DNA of 14,278 bases, taken from the NCBI GenBank assembly GCA_964638875.1, contig CAZXBL010000026.1, positions 1-14,278 of the forward strand, given 5' to 3'. The translations under genes were made by a program, and so were the position numbers. This DNA comes from JALRHH01 sp964638875. Its GTDB lineage: Bacteria > Patescibacteriota > Saccharimonadia > Saccharimonadales > JALRHH01. Of this stretch, positions 7,333-14,199 are shown piece by piece. Within the stretch, counting starts at the first letter, position 1; each line of letters begins with the position of its first letter. The notes under the pieces are model-generated. The model had not been told where the DNA came from. It saw nothing but the letters and a program-made list of their open reading frames with translations, and searched no databases.

Positions 7333-9413
7333 TGAAAGAATTATTACTCGGTAAGTTAGGCTGGCAGGCGCTGCCGCACGAATGGTTTACAATCGGCGGA
7401 TCATTAGCATTCATCGCGTTGCTGATATTTGTTATTGTCTTCCTCACGCGTACAAAACGATGGACATGGCTTTGGAAAGAGTGGCTAACATCGGTTGACC
7501 CGAAGAAGATCGGAATCATGTACTTTATTGCCGGTGGCTTCATGCTCCTACGTGGAGGTTTAGATGCAATCATGATCTGGCTCCAGCAGGCGTTTTCATC
7601 TGGCGATTCCCATGGCTATCTCAGTGCTGACCATTTCCAACAAGTATTTACAGCCCACGGAAATATCATGGTGTTCTTTGTGGCGATGGCCTTTATTTTC
7701 GGGCTTATTAACTACATTGTACCCCTGCAAATTGGTGCTCGAGACCTCGCTTCGCCGTTTTTGAATACTTTAGGATTCTGGCTGTACATCGGTGGTGTAA
7801 TTATGGTTAATATGTTCTTCCTCCTTGGGGGAGAGTATGCAGCAACTGGTTGGTTGGCGGTTGCACCACTATCAGGTCCCGAATTTAGCCCAGGTGTAGG
7901 GGTGGACTATTGGATATGGAGCCTACAGATTTCGGGTATTGGAACCACCTTGGGCGCAATTAACTTTATTATGACAATCTTAAAAATGCGCGCACCAGGC
8001 ATGTCAATATGGAAGATGCCATTATTCACTTGGGGCTCACTGTTTAGCATGCTGATGGCAGTAACTGTCTTCCCGCTGCTTACCGCTACTTTGTTCCTCA
8101 TGTTCTTTGACCGCTACCTAGGCACCCATTTCTTCACTACAACTGGTGGCGGTGACCCTATGATGTATACAAACCTTATTTGGATGTGGGGACACCCAGA
8201 GGTTTATATTCTGATGTTGCCAGCATTTGGTGTATTTTCTGAAGTTGTCTCGACATTTAGCCGTAAACCAATAGCCAGTTACATATCGAATGTGCTAGGT
8301 ATGTTGGGTGTCTCGGCGCTGGCACTCTCGGTGTGGCTACATCACTTCTTTACAATGGGGGCGAGCGCCAATGTTAATGCGTTCTTTGGGCTAATGACGC
8401 TGATAATTGCGATACCCACAGCGGTACTATTCTTTACCTGGATCGCAACAATGCACAAGGGCCGAATAAAATTTGATACACCGATGTTATGGTTCTTGGG
8501 ATTTGTGATTGTATTTACGATTGGTGGTCTGTCGGGCCTAGTCTTGGCTATCCCACCAGTTGATTTCCAGCTGCATAATAGTTTGTTCTTGGTGGCGCAC
8601 TTCCATTCTAATGTTATTGGAGGTGTCTTATTCGGTATTTTCTGTGGCATTACCTACTGGTTTCCAAAAATTGCCGGTATCAAGCTGAATGAGCGGATTG
8701 GTCGCCAAGCTTTCTGGTGCTGGATTATTGGCTTCTGTCTATCGTTTATCCCTATGTATATTCTTGGGATGATGGGGGCAACCAGACGGCTCGATCACTA
8801 CGATGCATCTACCGGTTGGCAGCCATTATTTATACTGATGCTGATCGGTGGCATTGTCATAATGATCGGTGTAGGCTTGCAACTAGCCCAGATTTTGGCA
8901 AGTTTCATTCAGAACAGGCGGCTACGTGATACCACTGGTGACCCATGGGATGGTCGGACCCTAGAGTGGGCTACAACCTCGCCACCGCAGTTCTATAACT
9001 TTACTACCATCCCGCACGTGACATCTCGTGATCAGTTCTGGAAAGACAAAGAGCGGGGCTTAGGCGAAACAAAATACGAGGATATTTATATTCCTAAAAA
9101 TACCGCTACCGGCATATATATTTCAATTTTTGCTTTCCTAATTGGATTTGCTTTTGTTTGGGAGATTGTTTGGCTCGCCGTAGTGTCAATGATTGGTGTC
9201 ATTGTTGTCTTCATTGCTCGTACTTTCAACGAAGAACCAGAATACATGATTTCTGCCCAGGAAGTGCAAAAGCTCGAGGAAGCTAGGAAAAAGAAGGACC
9301 ATGCTCATCACGCTAAACATGTCTCTGGAAAAGAGGATGAGGATATGGGCACATGGGAGCTCATCAAAATTGTGACAGCTTTTGCTATCGGCTTAGTGAG
9401 GAAGAAGAAATGA
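7332..9413 (+). CDS. cyoB: Quinol oxidase subunit I (bo3 type), with K-channel lysine replaced by leucine
   Basis: The 693-residue catalytic subunit of a heme-copper quinol oxidase, which reduces O2 to water with electrons from quinol. E. coli CyoB is 663 residues; this protein has a longer, charged His/Lys-rich C-terminus. Retained residues: low-spin heme ligands His109 and His425; CuB ligands His288, His337 and His338; cross-linked Tyr292 (GHPEVY); high-spin heme ligand His423 (AHFHSN); quinol-site Arg74, Asp78, His101 and Gln104; D-channel Asp138 and Asn145 (ARDxxxPFLN); and Glu290. The K-channel lysine (E. coli Lys362) is Leu366, codon CTA at 8427-8429, in IPTAVLFFTW where E. coli has IPTGVKIFNW. 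The gene is translationally coupled to cyoA (TGATG) and to cyoC (ATGA). Confidence 0.95.
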   Translation: MKELLLGKLGWQALPHEWFTIGGSLAFIALLIFVIVFLTRTKRWTWLWKEWLTSVDPKKIGIMYFIAGGFMLLRGGLDAIMIWLQQAFSSGDSHGYLSADHFQQVFTAHGNIMVFFVAMAFIFGLINYIVPLQIGARDLASPFLNTLGFWLYIGGVIMVNMFFLLGGEYAATGWLAVAPLSGPEFSPGVGVDYWIWSLQISGIGTTLGAINFIMTILKMRAPGMSIWKMPLFTWGSLFSMLMAVTVFPLLTATLFLMFFDRYLGTHFFTTTGGGDPMMYTNLIWMWGHPEVYILMLPAFGVFSEVVSTFSRKPIASYISNVLGMLGVSALALSVWLHHFFTMGASANVNAFFGLMTLIIAIPTAVLFFTWIATMHKGRIKFDTPMLWFLGFVIVFTIGGLSGLVLAIPPVDFQLHNSLFLVAHFHSNVIGGVLFGIFCGITYWFPKIAGIKLNERIGRQAFWCWIIGFCLSFIPMYILGMMGATRRLDHYDASTGWQPLFILMLIGGIVIMIGVGLQLAQILASFIQNRRLRDTTGDPWDGRTLEWATTSPPQFYNFTTIPHVTSRDQFWKDKERGLGETKYEDIYIPKNTATGIYISIFAFLIGFAFVWEIVWLAVVSMIGVIVVFIARTFNEEPEYMISAQEVQKLEEARKKKDHAHHAKHVSGKEDEDMGTWELIKIVTAFAIGLVRKKK

Positions 9414-10000
9414 GTTCTAGTCACCACGAAAAGCTCGAAGCAGAAACAACTGATCGGGTAATGTTTGGTTTCTGGGTCTATCTGATGACAGACCTTCTGA
9501 TGTTCTCTGTCCTATTTGCTACCTACGCAGTGCTGCATGGTAATACGGTAGGCGGGGAAACAGGACGTGAGCTTTTTAGTTTGCCGCTGGCATTAAGCGA
9601 GACCCTGATTTTGCTCACCAGCAGCTTCACGTGTGGTATCGCTATGATTATGGCTCGCAGTGGTAAAAAAGCACAGACACTTGTCTGGCTTGGTGTTACC
9701 TTCGCACTCGGCCTAGCTTTCCTTTCCTTAGAGTTGTTTGAGTTCGCTGAGTTCATCCACGAAGGTCATACGATGCAAACAGATGCCTTCCTTTCCTCGT
9801 TCTTTGTGCTGGTCGGAACACACGGGCTGCACATTACGTCTGGACTTATTTGGATGGCGATCACCATGATCTTTACCGTCAAGCGCGGGCTTAACCCACA
9901 GATGTTGCGGAAACTATCTATGCTCAGCCTATTCTGGCACTTCCTCGATATTGTCTGGATATTTATCTTTACGATTGTTTACTTAGGGGCATTCGTATGA
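9410..10000 (+). CDS. cyoC: Quinol oxidase subunit III (bo3 type)
   Basis: A 196-residue subunit III with five predicted membrane helices, close to the 204 residues of E. coli CyoC. GFWVYLMTDLLMFSVLFATYAVL near the N-terminus, FFVLVGTHGLHITSGLIWMA, and SLFWHFLDIVWIFIFT at the C-terminus match CyoC. The subunit supports stability and sustained turnover of the catalytic subunit rather than carrying cofactors. The chosen ATG at 9410 overlaps the cyoB TGA in ATGA and is preceded by GAGGAAG at good Shine-Dalgarno spacing. An upstream in-frame ATG at 9353 would give 19 residues unrelated to the family and lies within cyoB. Its own stop overlaps the cyoD ATG in another ATGA. Confidence 0.93.
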   Translation: MSSSHHEKLEAETTDRVMFGFWVYLMTDLLMFSVLFATYAVLHGNTVGGETGRELFSLPLALSETLILLTSSFTCGIAMIMARSGKKAQTLVWLGVTFALGLAFLSLELFEFAEFIHEGHTMQTDAFLSSFFVLVGTHGLHITSGLIWMAITMIFTVKRGLNPQMLRKLSMLSLFWHFLDIVWIFIFTIVYLGAFV

Positions 10001-10653
10001 GCGAACACGGCACAATGAGGGCGTATGTTACGGGATTCATACTGTCTCTGATTTTCACATTTATCCCATACTACATGGTCGTAAATCACACCGTTAGTGG
10101 GACAGCACTGCTTGCTACTATCTTAGGCTTCGGGGTGTTACAGATGCTGGTCCAGTTACTCTTCTTCTTGCATTTGGGGCGTGGTCCCAAGCCCAGCTGG
10201 CAACAAATCTTCCTGGGGCTCACAGTTGCTGCAATTTTGGTCGTTGTAGGTGGATCAATCGTGATTACCAAGAACCTCCACTACAATATGACACCTACAG
10301 ACCAGGCAAAGAAGCTAGTAAACGACGAGGCCATCTATCAGTTAGGTGGCGAGAAGACTGGCGCATGCTACGGGCAGCATAACAATCACCAGGTTGTAAT
10401 CGAAGATGGTGTGGTGAGCCCAAGGCATACCGATGCCCAACAATGTGACACACTGACATTTATTAACAAAGACAACGATGAGCGAATTATTGGATTCGGC
10501 GCACACCCCAATCACGACGCATATGCTGGCGAGAGTGAGCTCATTGTGCTGAAAGGGCGAAACAAAACAATCACGCTTTCAGAGACTGGTGATTATAAAT
10601 TCCACGATCATCTTAACCCTAGTACAGCCGGCGATTTTACCGTAAGCCAGTAA
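9997..10653 (+). CDS. cyoD: Quinol oxidase subunit IV fused to a C-terminal cupredoxin-like domain
   Basis: A 218-residue protein, double the usual subunit IV (E. coli CyoD about 109). Residues 1-97 are CyoD with three membrane helices (about 10-30, 36-60 and 72-92); YVTGFILSL and the NLHYNM end of helix three match E. coli. The extra 115-120 residues contain two cysteines (C124, C150) and a beta-rich segment, TLTFINKDNDERIIGFGAHP (152-171), then TGDYKFHDHLNP (197-208) and a final strand GDFTV, the layout of a cupredoxin fold. The positive GRGPKPS loop between helices two and three puts the C-terminus outside the membrane. The usual Cys/His/Met copper ligands near the C-terminus appear to be Asp, Asn and Thr, while HPNH (170-173) and HDH (203-205) could hold a different metal site. 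It starts inside the cyoC stop (ATGA). Confidence 0.88.
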   Translation: MSEHGTMRAYVTGFILSLIFTFIPYYMVVNHTVSGTALLATILGFGVLQMLVQLLFFLHLGRGPKPSWQQIFLGLTVAAILVVVGGSIVITKNLHYNMTPTDQAKKLVNDEAIYQLGGEKTGACYGQHNNHQVVIEDGVVSPRHTDAQQCDTLTFINKDNDERIIGFGAHPNHDAYAGESELIVLKGRNKTITLSETGDYKFHDHLNPSTAGDFTVSQ

Positions 10654-10664
10654 TTCGATACAAT
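10636..10664 (+). promoter_or_regulatory. Candidate sigma-70-type promoter of the ABC exporter operon
   Basis: TTTACC (10636-10641) and TACAAT (10659-10664) are separated by 17 bases and match the -35 and -10 consensus at 4/6 and 5/6 positions. The predicted start point is near 10671, about 20 bases before the ATG at 10691. The -35 lies inside the end of cyoD. No terminator is visible after cyoD, so read-through from the cyo operon is also possible. Confidence 0.5.
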
Positions 10665-10690
10665 ACTAAGTAACTAAACAGGATACACCT

Positions 10691-11659
10691 ATGCCGAAAA
10701 CTGTCGAATCCGACGTGATTGTTGTTAAAAACCTACGCAAATCTTATAAAAAGCTCGAAGTACTTAAGGATGTTAGCTTTACCGTAAGGCGCGGTACGAT
10801 GCTGGCGTTATTGGGTCCAAACGGGGCAGGTAAATCAACTACGGTTAAGATCCTCAGTACATTACTACCCTACAATGGCGGCACAGTGACGGTGGAAGGC
10901 TACGACGTGGCTACGGCAGCAAATGAAGTTCGTAAAGTAATTGGTCTAACGGGACAATCAGCAGCGGTAGACGAGTTGCTAACAGGCCGTGAAAACTTAA
11001 TTATGATGGGGCGCCTATACCGTTTGACCAAACAAAGCGCAACGGCCCGCGCAGAGGAATTGCTTGAGGAATTTGATCTTGTCGATGCAGCTGACCGTAC
11101 TGCCAAAACCTACTCTGGCGGTATGCGACGACGTTTGGACCTGGCAGTTAGTTTAATTGCGGCACCACCGATTATTTTCCTTGATGAGCCGACAACTGGC
11201 CTGGACCCCAGGTCAAGAATTGCCATGTGGGAAAGCATTCGCCGGTTAATGGAACGAGGAACAACAATCTTGCTTACTACTCAGTATTTGGAAGAAGCCG
11301 ACCAGCTTGCCGATAGGATCATTGTGATTGATAATGGTGGCGTTATCGCAGAAGGTACTGCTAAGGAACTGAAGGCCAAAGTCGGTAAGGATCGCCTAGA
11401 ACTAACGTTCAAGACTGACAAGACACTTGCTGCTGCTAAGACAGAGCTTGGCAAGGGTGCTACAGAGGTTGATGGTGGCGACCACACGCTATCACTTGAG
11501 ATTAGTGATACCAACAAAGACGTCAAAGATATCCTAGAGAAACTATCCAGCAAGAAAATTGCTATTGAATCTCTAGCGGTACACAAACCAACACTTGATG
11601 ACGTATTCCTGTCCTTGACGGGTAAAAAGAAACAAGCAGAGAAAGTAGAGGAGAAATAA
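10691..11659 (+). CDS. ABC exporter ATP-binding protein, DrrA (daunorubicin resistance) type
   Basis: A 322-residue ATPase subunit of an ABC-2 type exporter. Walker A GPNGAGKST (42-50), Q-loop Gln89, signature YSGGMRRRLDLA (141-152) and Walker B IIFLDEPTTGLDP (161-173) are all intact. The switch position reads LLTTQYLEEADQLADRI with Gln in place of the usual His, which is typical of DrrA-like proteins rather than a defect. The C-terminal 90 residues form the DUF4162-like extension seen in this family, ending in a charged KKKQAEKVEEK tail. The gene is followed one base later by its permease, so the two form an exporter pair. The substrate cannot be inferred; the family handles drugs, lipids and glycoconjugates. 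The Shine-Dalgarno is weak (AGGA about ten bases upstream). Confidence 0.92.
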   Translation: MPKTVESDVIVVKNLRKSYKKLEVLKDVSFTVRRGTMLALLGPNGAGKSTTVKILSTLLPYNGGTVTVEGYDVATAANEVRKVIGLTGQSAAVDELLTGRENLIMMGRLYRLTKQSATARAEELLEEFDLVDAADRTAKTYSGGMRRRLDLAVSLIAAPPIIFLDEPTTGLDPRSRIAMWESIRRLMERGTTILLTTQYLEEADQLADRIIVIDNGGVIAEGTAKELKAKVGKDRLELTFKTDKTLAAAKTELGKGATEVDGGDHTLSLEISDTNKDVKDILEKLSSKKIAIESLAVHKPTLDDVFLSLTGKKKQAEKVEEK

Positions 11660-11660
11660 C

Positions 11661-12470
11661 ATGGCTGTAGAACTAGAATTTGACAGAAAACCCCGACTTC
11701 TTCAATCGTTGACAGACTCTTTGCTAATGATTCAACGTAGTAGCCGGCATATTTTGCGTAATACTGACCAGCTACTGGGCACATTCTTTCAGCCAATCAT
11801 GTTTTTGGTGCTGTTTTCAGCAGTATTTGGTGGTGCGATTTCCCTGGCGCTTCCAAAAGGCATTGGATACCTCGACTTCTTAATGGCGGGTATTATCGTG
11901 CAAACGCTGGCTTTTGGATCGACCACGACTGCGATTGCAGTCTCTAATGATTTACAGAAGGGGATTGTTGACCGGTTCCGTTCATTACCGATGAGCAATA
12001 TTGCGGTATTAAACGGGCACGTTATCTCTGATATTTTCCGTAATGGTATCTCGACCATAGTCATGATCGTGACAGGTCTGATTATGGGATTCCGAAGCAA
12101 TGCTAATGTTATAGAATGGATGACAATCATCGGTATTTTGCTGCTCTTTACTCTCATGTTCTCATGGCTCGCGGCTATTATGGGCGTGATTTCAAAGAGT
12201 GTTGAGGCCGTACAATGGTTGAGTTTTATCTTCGTCTTTCCGCTGACCTTCGCCAGCAGTGCCTTTGTACCAACAGAGGGTATGAACAAATTCTTGAAGG
12301 CTTTTGCAGAAAATCAGCCGATCACCCACATTATTGAAGCGGTCCGGGCTCTGATGCTTGGAACACCTGTTGGGAACCACGTGTGGTGGGCAATTGGTTG
12401 GTGTATCGGCATACTGCTATTTGCAGTTCCGCTTGCAACCTTCTTGTTTAAGCGCCGTACCATTAGCTAA
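11661..12470 (+). CDS. ABC-2 type permease, DrrB type
   Basis: A 269-residue permease with about six membrane segments, partner of the ATPase encoded just upstream. The C-terminal motif AFVPTEGMNKFLKAFAENQP followed by ITHIIEAVRALMLG is characteristic of DrrB-like ABC-2 permeases (usual form AFVPxxxMPxxLxxFAxxxPxT). The central GFRSNANVIEW loop and the LQKGIVDRFRSLPM amphipathic helix are also typical. A strong GAGGAGA Shine-Dalgarno, located in the end of the ATPase gene, precedes the ATG at 11661. Together the pair would export an unknown hydrophobic substrate across the single cytoplasmic membrane. Only one base separates its stop from the GTG of the cupin-like gene. Confidence 0.92.
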   Translation: MAVELEFDRKPRLLQSLTDSLLMIQRSSRHILRNTDQLLGTFFQPIMFLVLFSAVFGGAISLALPKGIGYLDFLMAGIIVQTLAFGSTTTAIAVSNDLQKGIVDRFRSLPMSNIAVLNGHVISDIFRNGISTIVMIVTGLIMGFRSNANVIEWMTIIGILLLFTLMFSWLAAIMGVISKSVEAVQWLSFIFVFPLTFASSAFVPTEGMNKFLKAFAENQPITHIIEAVRALMLGTPVGNHVWWAIGWCIGILLFAVPLATFLFKRRTIS

Positions 12471-12471
12471 C

Positions 12472-12774
12472 GTGGCAGTACGAAAATTTCGTTGGTCACG
12501 TGTTTACGAATCATCAGAAGAAGAGCTGAATCACTTTTTAGATAGCAAGTCTATTAATGCTACGCGATGGACTGCTGATGAATTTCAAGACCTCGGCGGC
12601 CAAGTCTACGATCACGACAGCACCATTTACTGTGCCGATGGCTCACTAGTTGTAGAAATAGGTACCGAAAGATTCTCCCTACAACCCGGCGATGCCTTAA
12701 GAGTATCTGGCAACGAAGTCTTCGCCACCCGCGCCGGCATGACTGGCTGCATCTGCTACCAGTCCCATCATTAG
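12472..12774 (+). CDS. Small cupin-like protein
   Basis: A 100-residue protein with a single cupin-type beta barrel. DGSLVVEIGTERFSLQPGDALRVSGNEVFATRAG (56-89) has the strand pattern and LQPGD turn of cupin motifs, but the histidines that usually bind metal in motif 2 are absent, so a metal-dependent enzymatic role is doubtful. The start is taken as GTG at 12472, one base after the permease stop. The open frame extends upstream to an ATG at 12358, but that would read 38 residues out of frame through the permease gene and gives no cupin sequence. No good Shine-Dalgarno is seen, so expression probably relies on coupling to the permease. Cupins of this kind often act as small ligand-binding or isomerase proteins; nothing here decides which. 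Confidence 0.75.
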   Translation: MAVRKFRWSRVYESSEEELNHFLDSKSINATRWTADEFQDLGGQVYDHDSTIYCADGSLVVEIGTERFSLQPGDALRVSGNEVFATRAGMTGCICYQSHH

Positions 12775-12810
12775 CTGACACTAAAACTTCATTTCTTCAC
12801 AACAGCCCAT

Positions 12811-12838
12811 TAAGTTCGAATCTTGTTCAGGGAACCAA
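12811..12838 (+). other. tRNA 3'-end-like segment (T-arm plus CCA geometry), possible attachment-site remnant
   Basis: TTCGAAT is flanked by TTAAG and CTTGT, which can form a T-arm (three Watson-Crick pairs and one wobble). Exactly 13 bases after the loop comes CCA, as in a tRNA (T-stem 5, acceptor 7, discriminator 1). The matching 5' acceptor strand and a D-arm are absent upstream, so this is not a whole tRNA. It could be a tRNA-derived integration scar or chance. Confidence 0.25.
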
Positions 12839-12844
12839 GCATAA

Positions 12845-12875
12845 GCACTTTGTGAAAGCAGAGTGTTTTTGTTTT
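12845..12875 (+). terminator. Rho-independent terminator after the ABC/cupin operon
   Basis: CACTTTG (12846-12852) pairs with CAGAGTG (12859-12865) across a six-base loop, seven pairs with one G-U wobble, and is followed by TTTTTGTTTT. It lies 70 bases after the cupin stop and before the promoter at 12884, so it separates the ABC operon from the next gene. Confidence 0.65.
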
Positions 12876-12883
12876 GGTTATGC

Positions 12884-12911
12884 TTGCACAACCTCTACAT
12901 TTCAATATAGT
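12884..12911 (+). promoter_or_regulatory. Promoter predicted to give a leaderless transcript
   Basis: TTGCAC (12884-12889) and TATAGT (12906-12911) are 16 bases apart. The expected start point at about 12918 is one base before the ATG at 12919, and there is no Shine-Dalgarno in the sequence between the -10 and the ATG. Confidence 0.55.
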
Positions 12912-12918
12912 AAGCTAA

Positions 12919-13647
12919 ATGACAAATCGTCTACTTGAAATCGGTGCCGGGGGAAGCCCTGCTATCCAGAACCCTGGGTGGTTAATCGATACTCAAAAAC
13001 CTGAGTACTTTGCCATTGATGCAGGAGGGGTTAGTCGTATCGTGACATGGGATAAAGTACTAATTGGGACTCCTAACCATGAAACTTTTAGCACGGCTAC
13101 CTTGGGTACAGTTGAGCGTTTACCATTTCGTGCTGAGTCTTTTGGTCGAGTAATCATGAAAAGCGTCATAGGGGAATATAGCCTTCATCAACTAAAAGGT
13201 TATAGCCCACATGAACCAGGCTATAGCGGGCAATCCTTTACTAGCACTATGCAAGGTTTCCAGGATGTACTAAGAGTTCTAGAGCCAAACGGGGAAGTCG
13301 TCATTTCTGAAGAAGATACACCTGCAAACTGCCTTCAACTTGCAGCCCATTTGTCAGATACGGGGTTTAAAGATATAAATATTACCCCATACTGCCCACG
13401 ATTGTTTAATGTTGGCTTTGGTAATTACAATTTGTACAATCCTGGCTTTATAAGTCGTCGTGACATGTACGGCAGCCCCCAGTTCATCAATGCGAGTGAT
13501 GATTGGCTGCATTTACGTGGTGCTTACTGGTCATTAACTAATATGACTGGTAAATACGGAGACGTTGTACATACCGGAAATGTGAACGACGTAGCTGAGA
13601 GATACTACAGTTACGCGTATGTCATGACAGCCTTAAAACCTTTGTAG
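12919..13647 (+). CDS. Class I SAM-dependent methyltransferase-like protein
   Basis: A 242-residue protein with a Rossmann-type methyltransferase N-terminal half. Motif I is LLEIGAGGSP (5-14). An acidic residue follows the second strand (YFAIDAG, Asp34). The motif around LPFRAESFGRVIMKSVIGEY (68-87) corresponds to the usual LPFxDxSFDxV segment, although the second acidic position is Gly-Arg here. DVLRVLEPNGEVVISEED (116-133) is the typical helix-turn-strand preceding the active site. The C-terminal third is Asn-, Gly- and Tyr-rich and unlike standard folds. Substrate unknown. The gene stands alone: a terminator lies upstream, its own promoter has almost no leader, and a terminator plus repeat lie downstream. 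Loss of some motif residues leaves catalytic activity uncertain. Confidence 0.75.
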   Translation: MTNRLLEIGAGGSPAIQNPGWLIDTQKPEYFAIDAGGVSRIVTWDKVLIGTPNHETFSTATLGTVERLPFRAESFGRVIMKSVIGEYSLHQLKGYSPHEPGYSGQSFTSTMQGFQDVLRVLEPNGEVVISEEDTPANCLQLAAHLSDTGFKDINITPYCPRLFNVGFGNYNLYNPGFISRRDMYGSPQFINASDDWLHLRGAYWSLTNMTGKYGDVVHTGNVNDVAERYYSYAYVMTALKPL

Positions 13648-13656
13648 TAAGATTAG

Positions 13657-13702
13657 TTCGAATTTCGTCTACTAGGGGGAGCCATAAGCATTTTGACCTC
13701 TG
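13657..13702 (+). repeat. 46-nt intergenic repeat, copy 1
   Basis: About 41 of 46 bases match copy 2 at 14200-14245. The core ACTAGGGGGAGCC followed by ATAAGCA is identical in both. It starts nine bases after the methyltransferase stop, and its last eight bases are the left arm of the terminator. A more diverged related stretch may be at 12813-12852 (AGTTCGAAT and CATAAGCACTTTG at nearly the same distance). Confidence 0.75.
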
Positions 13703-13728
13703 GAAATCAGAGGTCTTTTTTATTTTTT
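13695..13728 (+). terminator. Rho-independent terminator after the methyltransferase-like gene
   Basis: GACCTCTG (13695-13702) and CAGAGGTC (13708-13715) form a perfect eight-pair stem with a five-base loop, followed by a long T-rich run. The left arm is the end of the 46-nt repeat. Confidence 0.9.
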
Positions 13729-13752
13729 CCCACACGTATCAATTAATAAAAC

Positions 13753-13781
13753 TTGACTTAATCTTTCTTTTATGTTATTTT
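13753..13781 (+). promoter_or_regulatory. Promoter predicted to start transcription at the ATG
   Basis: TTGACT (13753-13758) and TATTTT (13776-13781) have an ideal 17-base spacing. The expected +1 is 13788, the A of the start codon of the next gene. No Shine-Dalgarno is present. Confidence 0.55.
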
Positions 13782-13787
13782 GATGCA

Positions 13788-14195
13788 ATGAGAGCAGAAA
13801 GTGGCAGCGTAGGTGAAGAGTTAACCACTCGTTTGTGGAAGTCTCTTGAAGTTATTAGAGTGCGCTACATGGGCGATCTAGAAATCACTCCTCGTCAACT
13901 TGACTTGGCACAGCGTTGGGAGCTTCGATTCGGGTTTCAGTCTGGGCCAAACTTTGAGGTTGTCTGCGAGAAAGACGATGACGGCAAAGAGTCAGCTAAA
14001 ATATCTATGACAGACAACGATGAGATAGGGGTGGAAGCTATTGAGGTTGAAATACCATCAGAAAACACCGCTAGCAATATAGGTAAGCTCGCAGTTGTAA
14101 CGAACTACTGTCAGGTTATTGCAGAAAGCTATCCTACTCTAAAAGGTGAAGCATCAGTTATGCTCACCAGCCCTCGGCAGTATTCATCGGTATAA
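13788..14195 (+). CDS. Hypothetical acidic protein
   Basis: A 135-residue soluble, acidic protein that I do not recognise. It has no signal peptide or membrane segment. The N-terminal half (about 1-45) looks helical; the middle has alternating acidic and hydrophobic residues suggesting beta strands (FEVVCEKDDDGKESAKISM, then IGVEAIEVEIPSE); the C-terminal part contains another helix (KLAVVTNYCQVIAES) with the single useful cysteine position. Reading starts at the only good ATG, which coincides with the predicted transcription start. It is a single-gene unit between the terminator at 13695 and the second copy of the 46-nt repeat, which begins five bases after its stop codon. The shared upstream and downstream architecture with the methyltransferase-like gene suggests common regulation or a common origin. 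Confidence 0.7.
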   Translation: MRAESGSVGEELTTRLWKSLEVIRVRYMGDLEITPRQLDLAQRWELRFGFQSGPNFEVVCEKDDDGKESAKISMTDNDEIGVEAIEVEIPSENTASNIGKLAVVTNYCQVIAESYPTLKGEASVMLTSPRQYSSV

Positions 14196-14199
14196 CTTA

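Noticed and set aside
7330..10000. Possible TGA recoding, since the organism may be a CPR bacterium
   Set aside because: TGA ends cyoA, cyoB and cyoC exactly where the families end and where the next gene starts; the standard bacterial code applies.
11278..11286. Missing H-loop histidine in the ABC ATPase
   Set aside because: TTQYLEEAD is the normal form in DrrA-type ATPases, so this is not a defect.
11281..12289. Long minus-strand open frames opposite the ABC ATPase and permease
   Set aside because: Both are antisense shadows with low-complexity Ser/Leu-rich translations and no family features.
12760..12838. A complete tRNA gene ending in CCA
   Set aside because: No complementary 5' acceptor strand, D-arm or anticodon arm can be formed upstream; only the 3' part fits.
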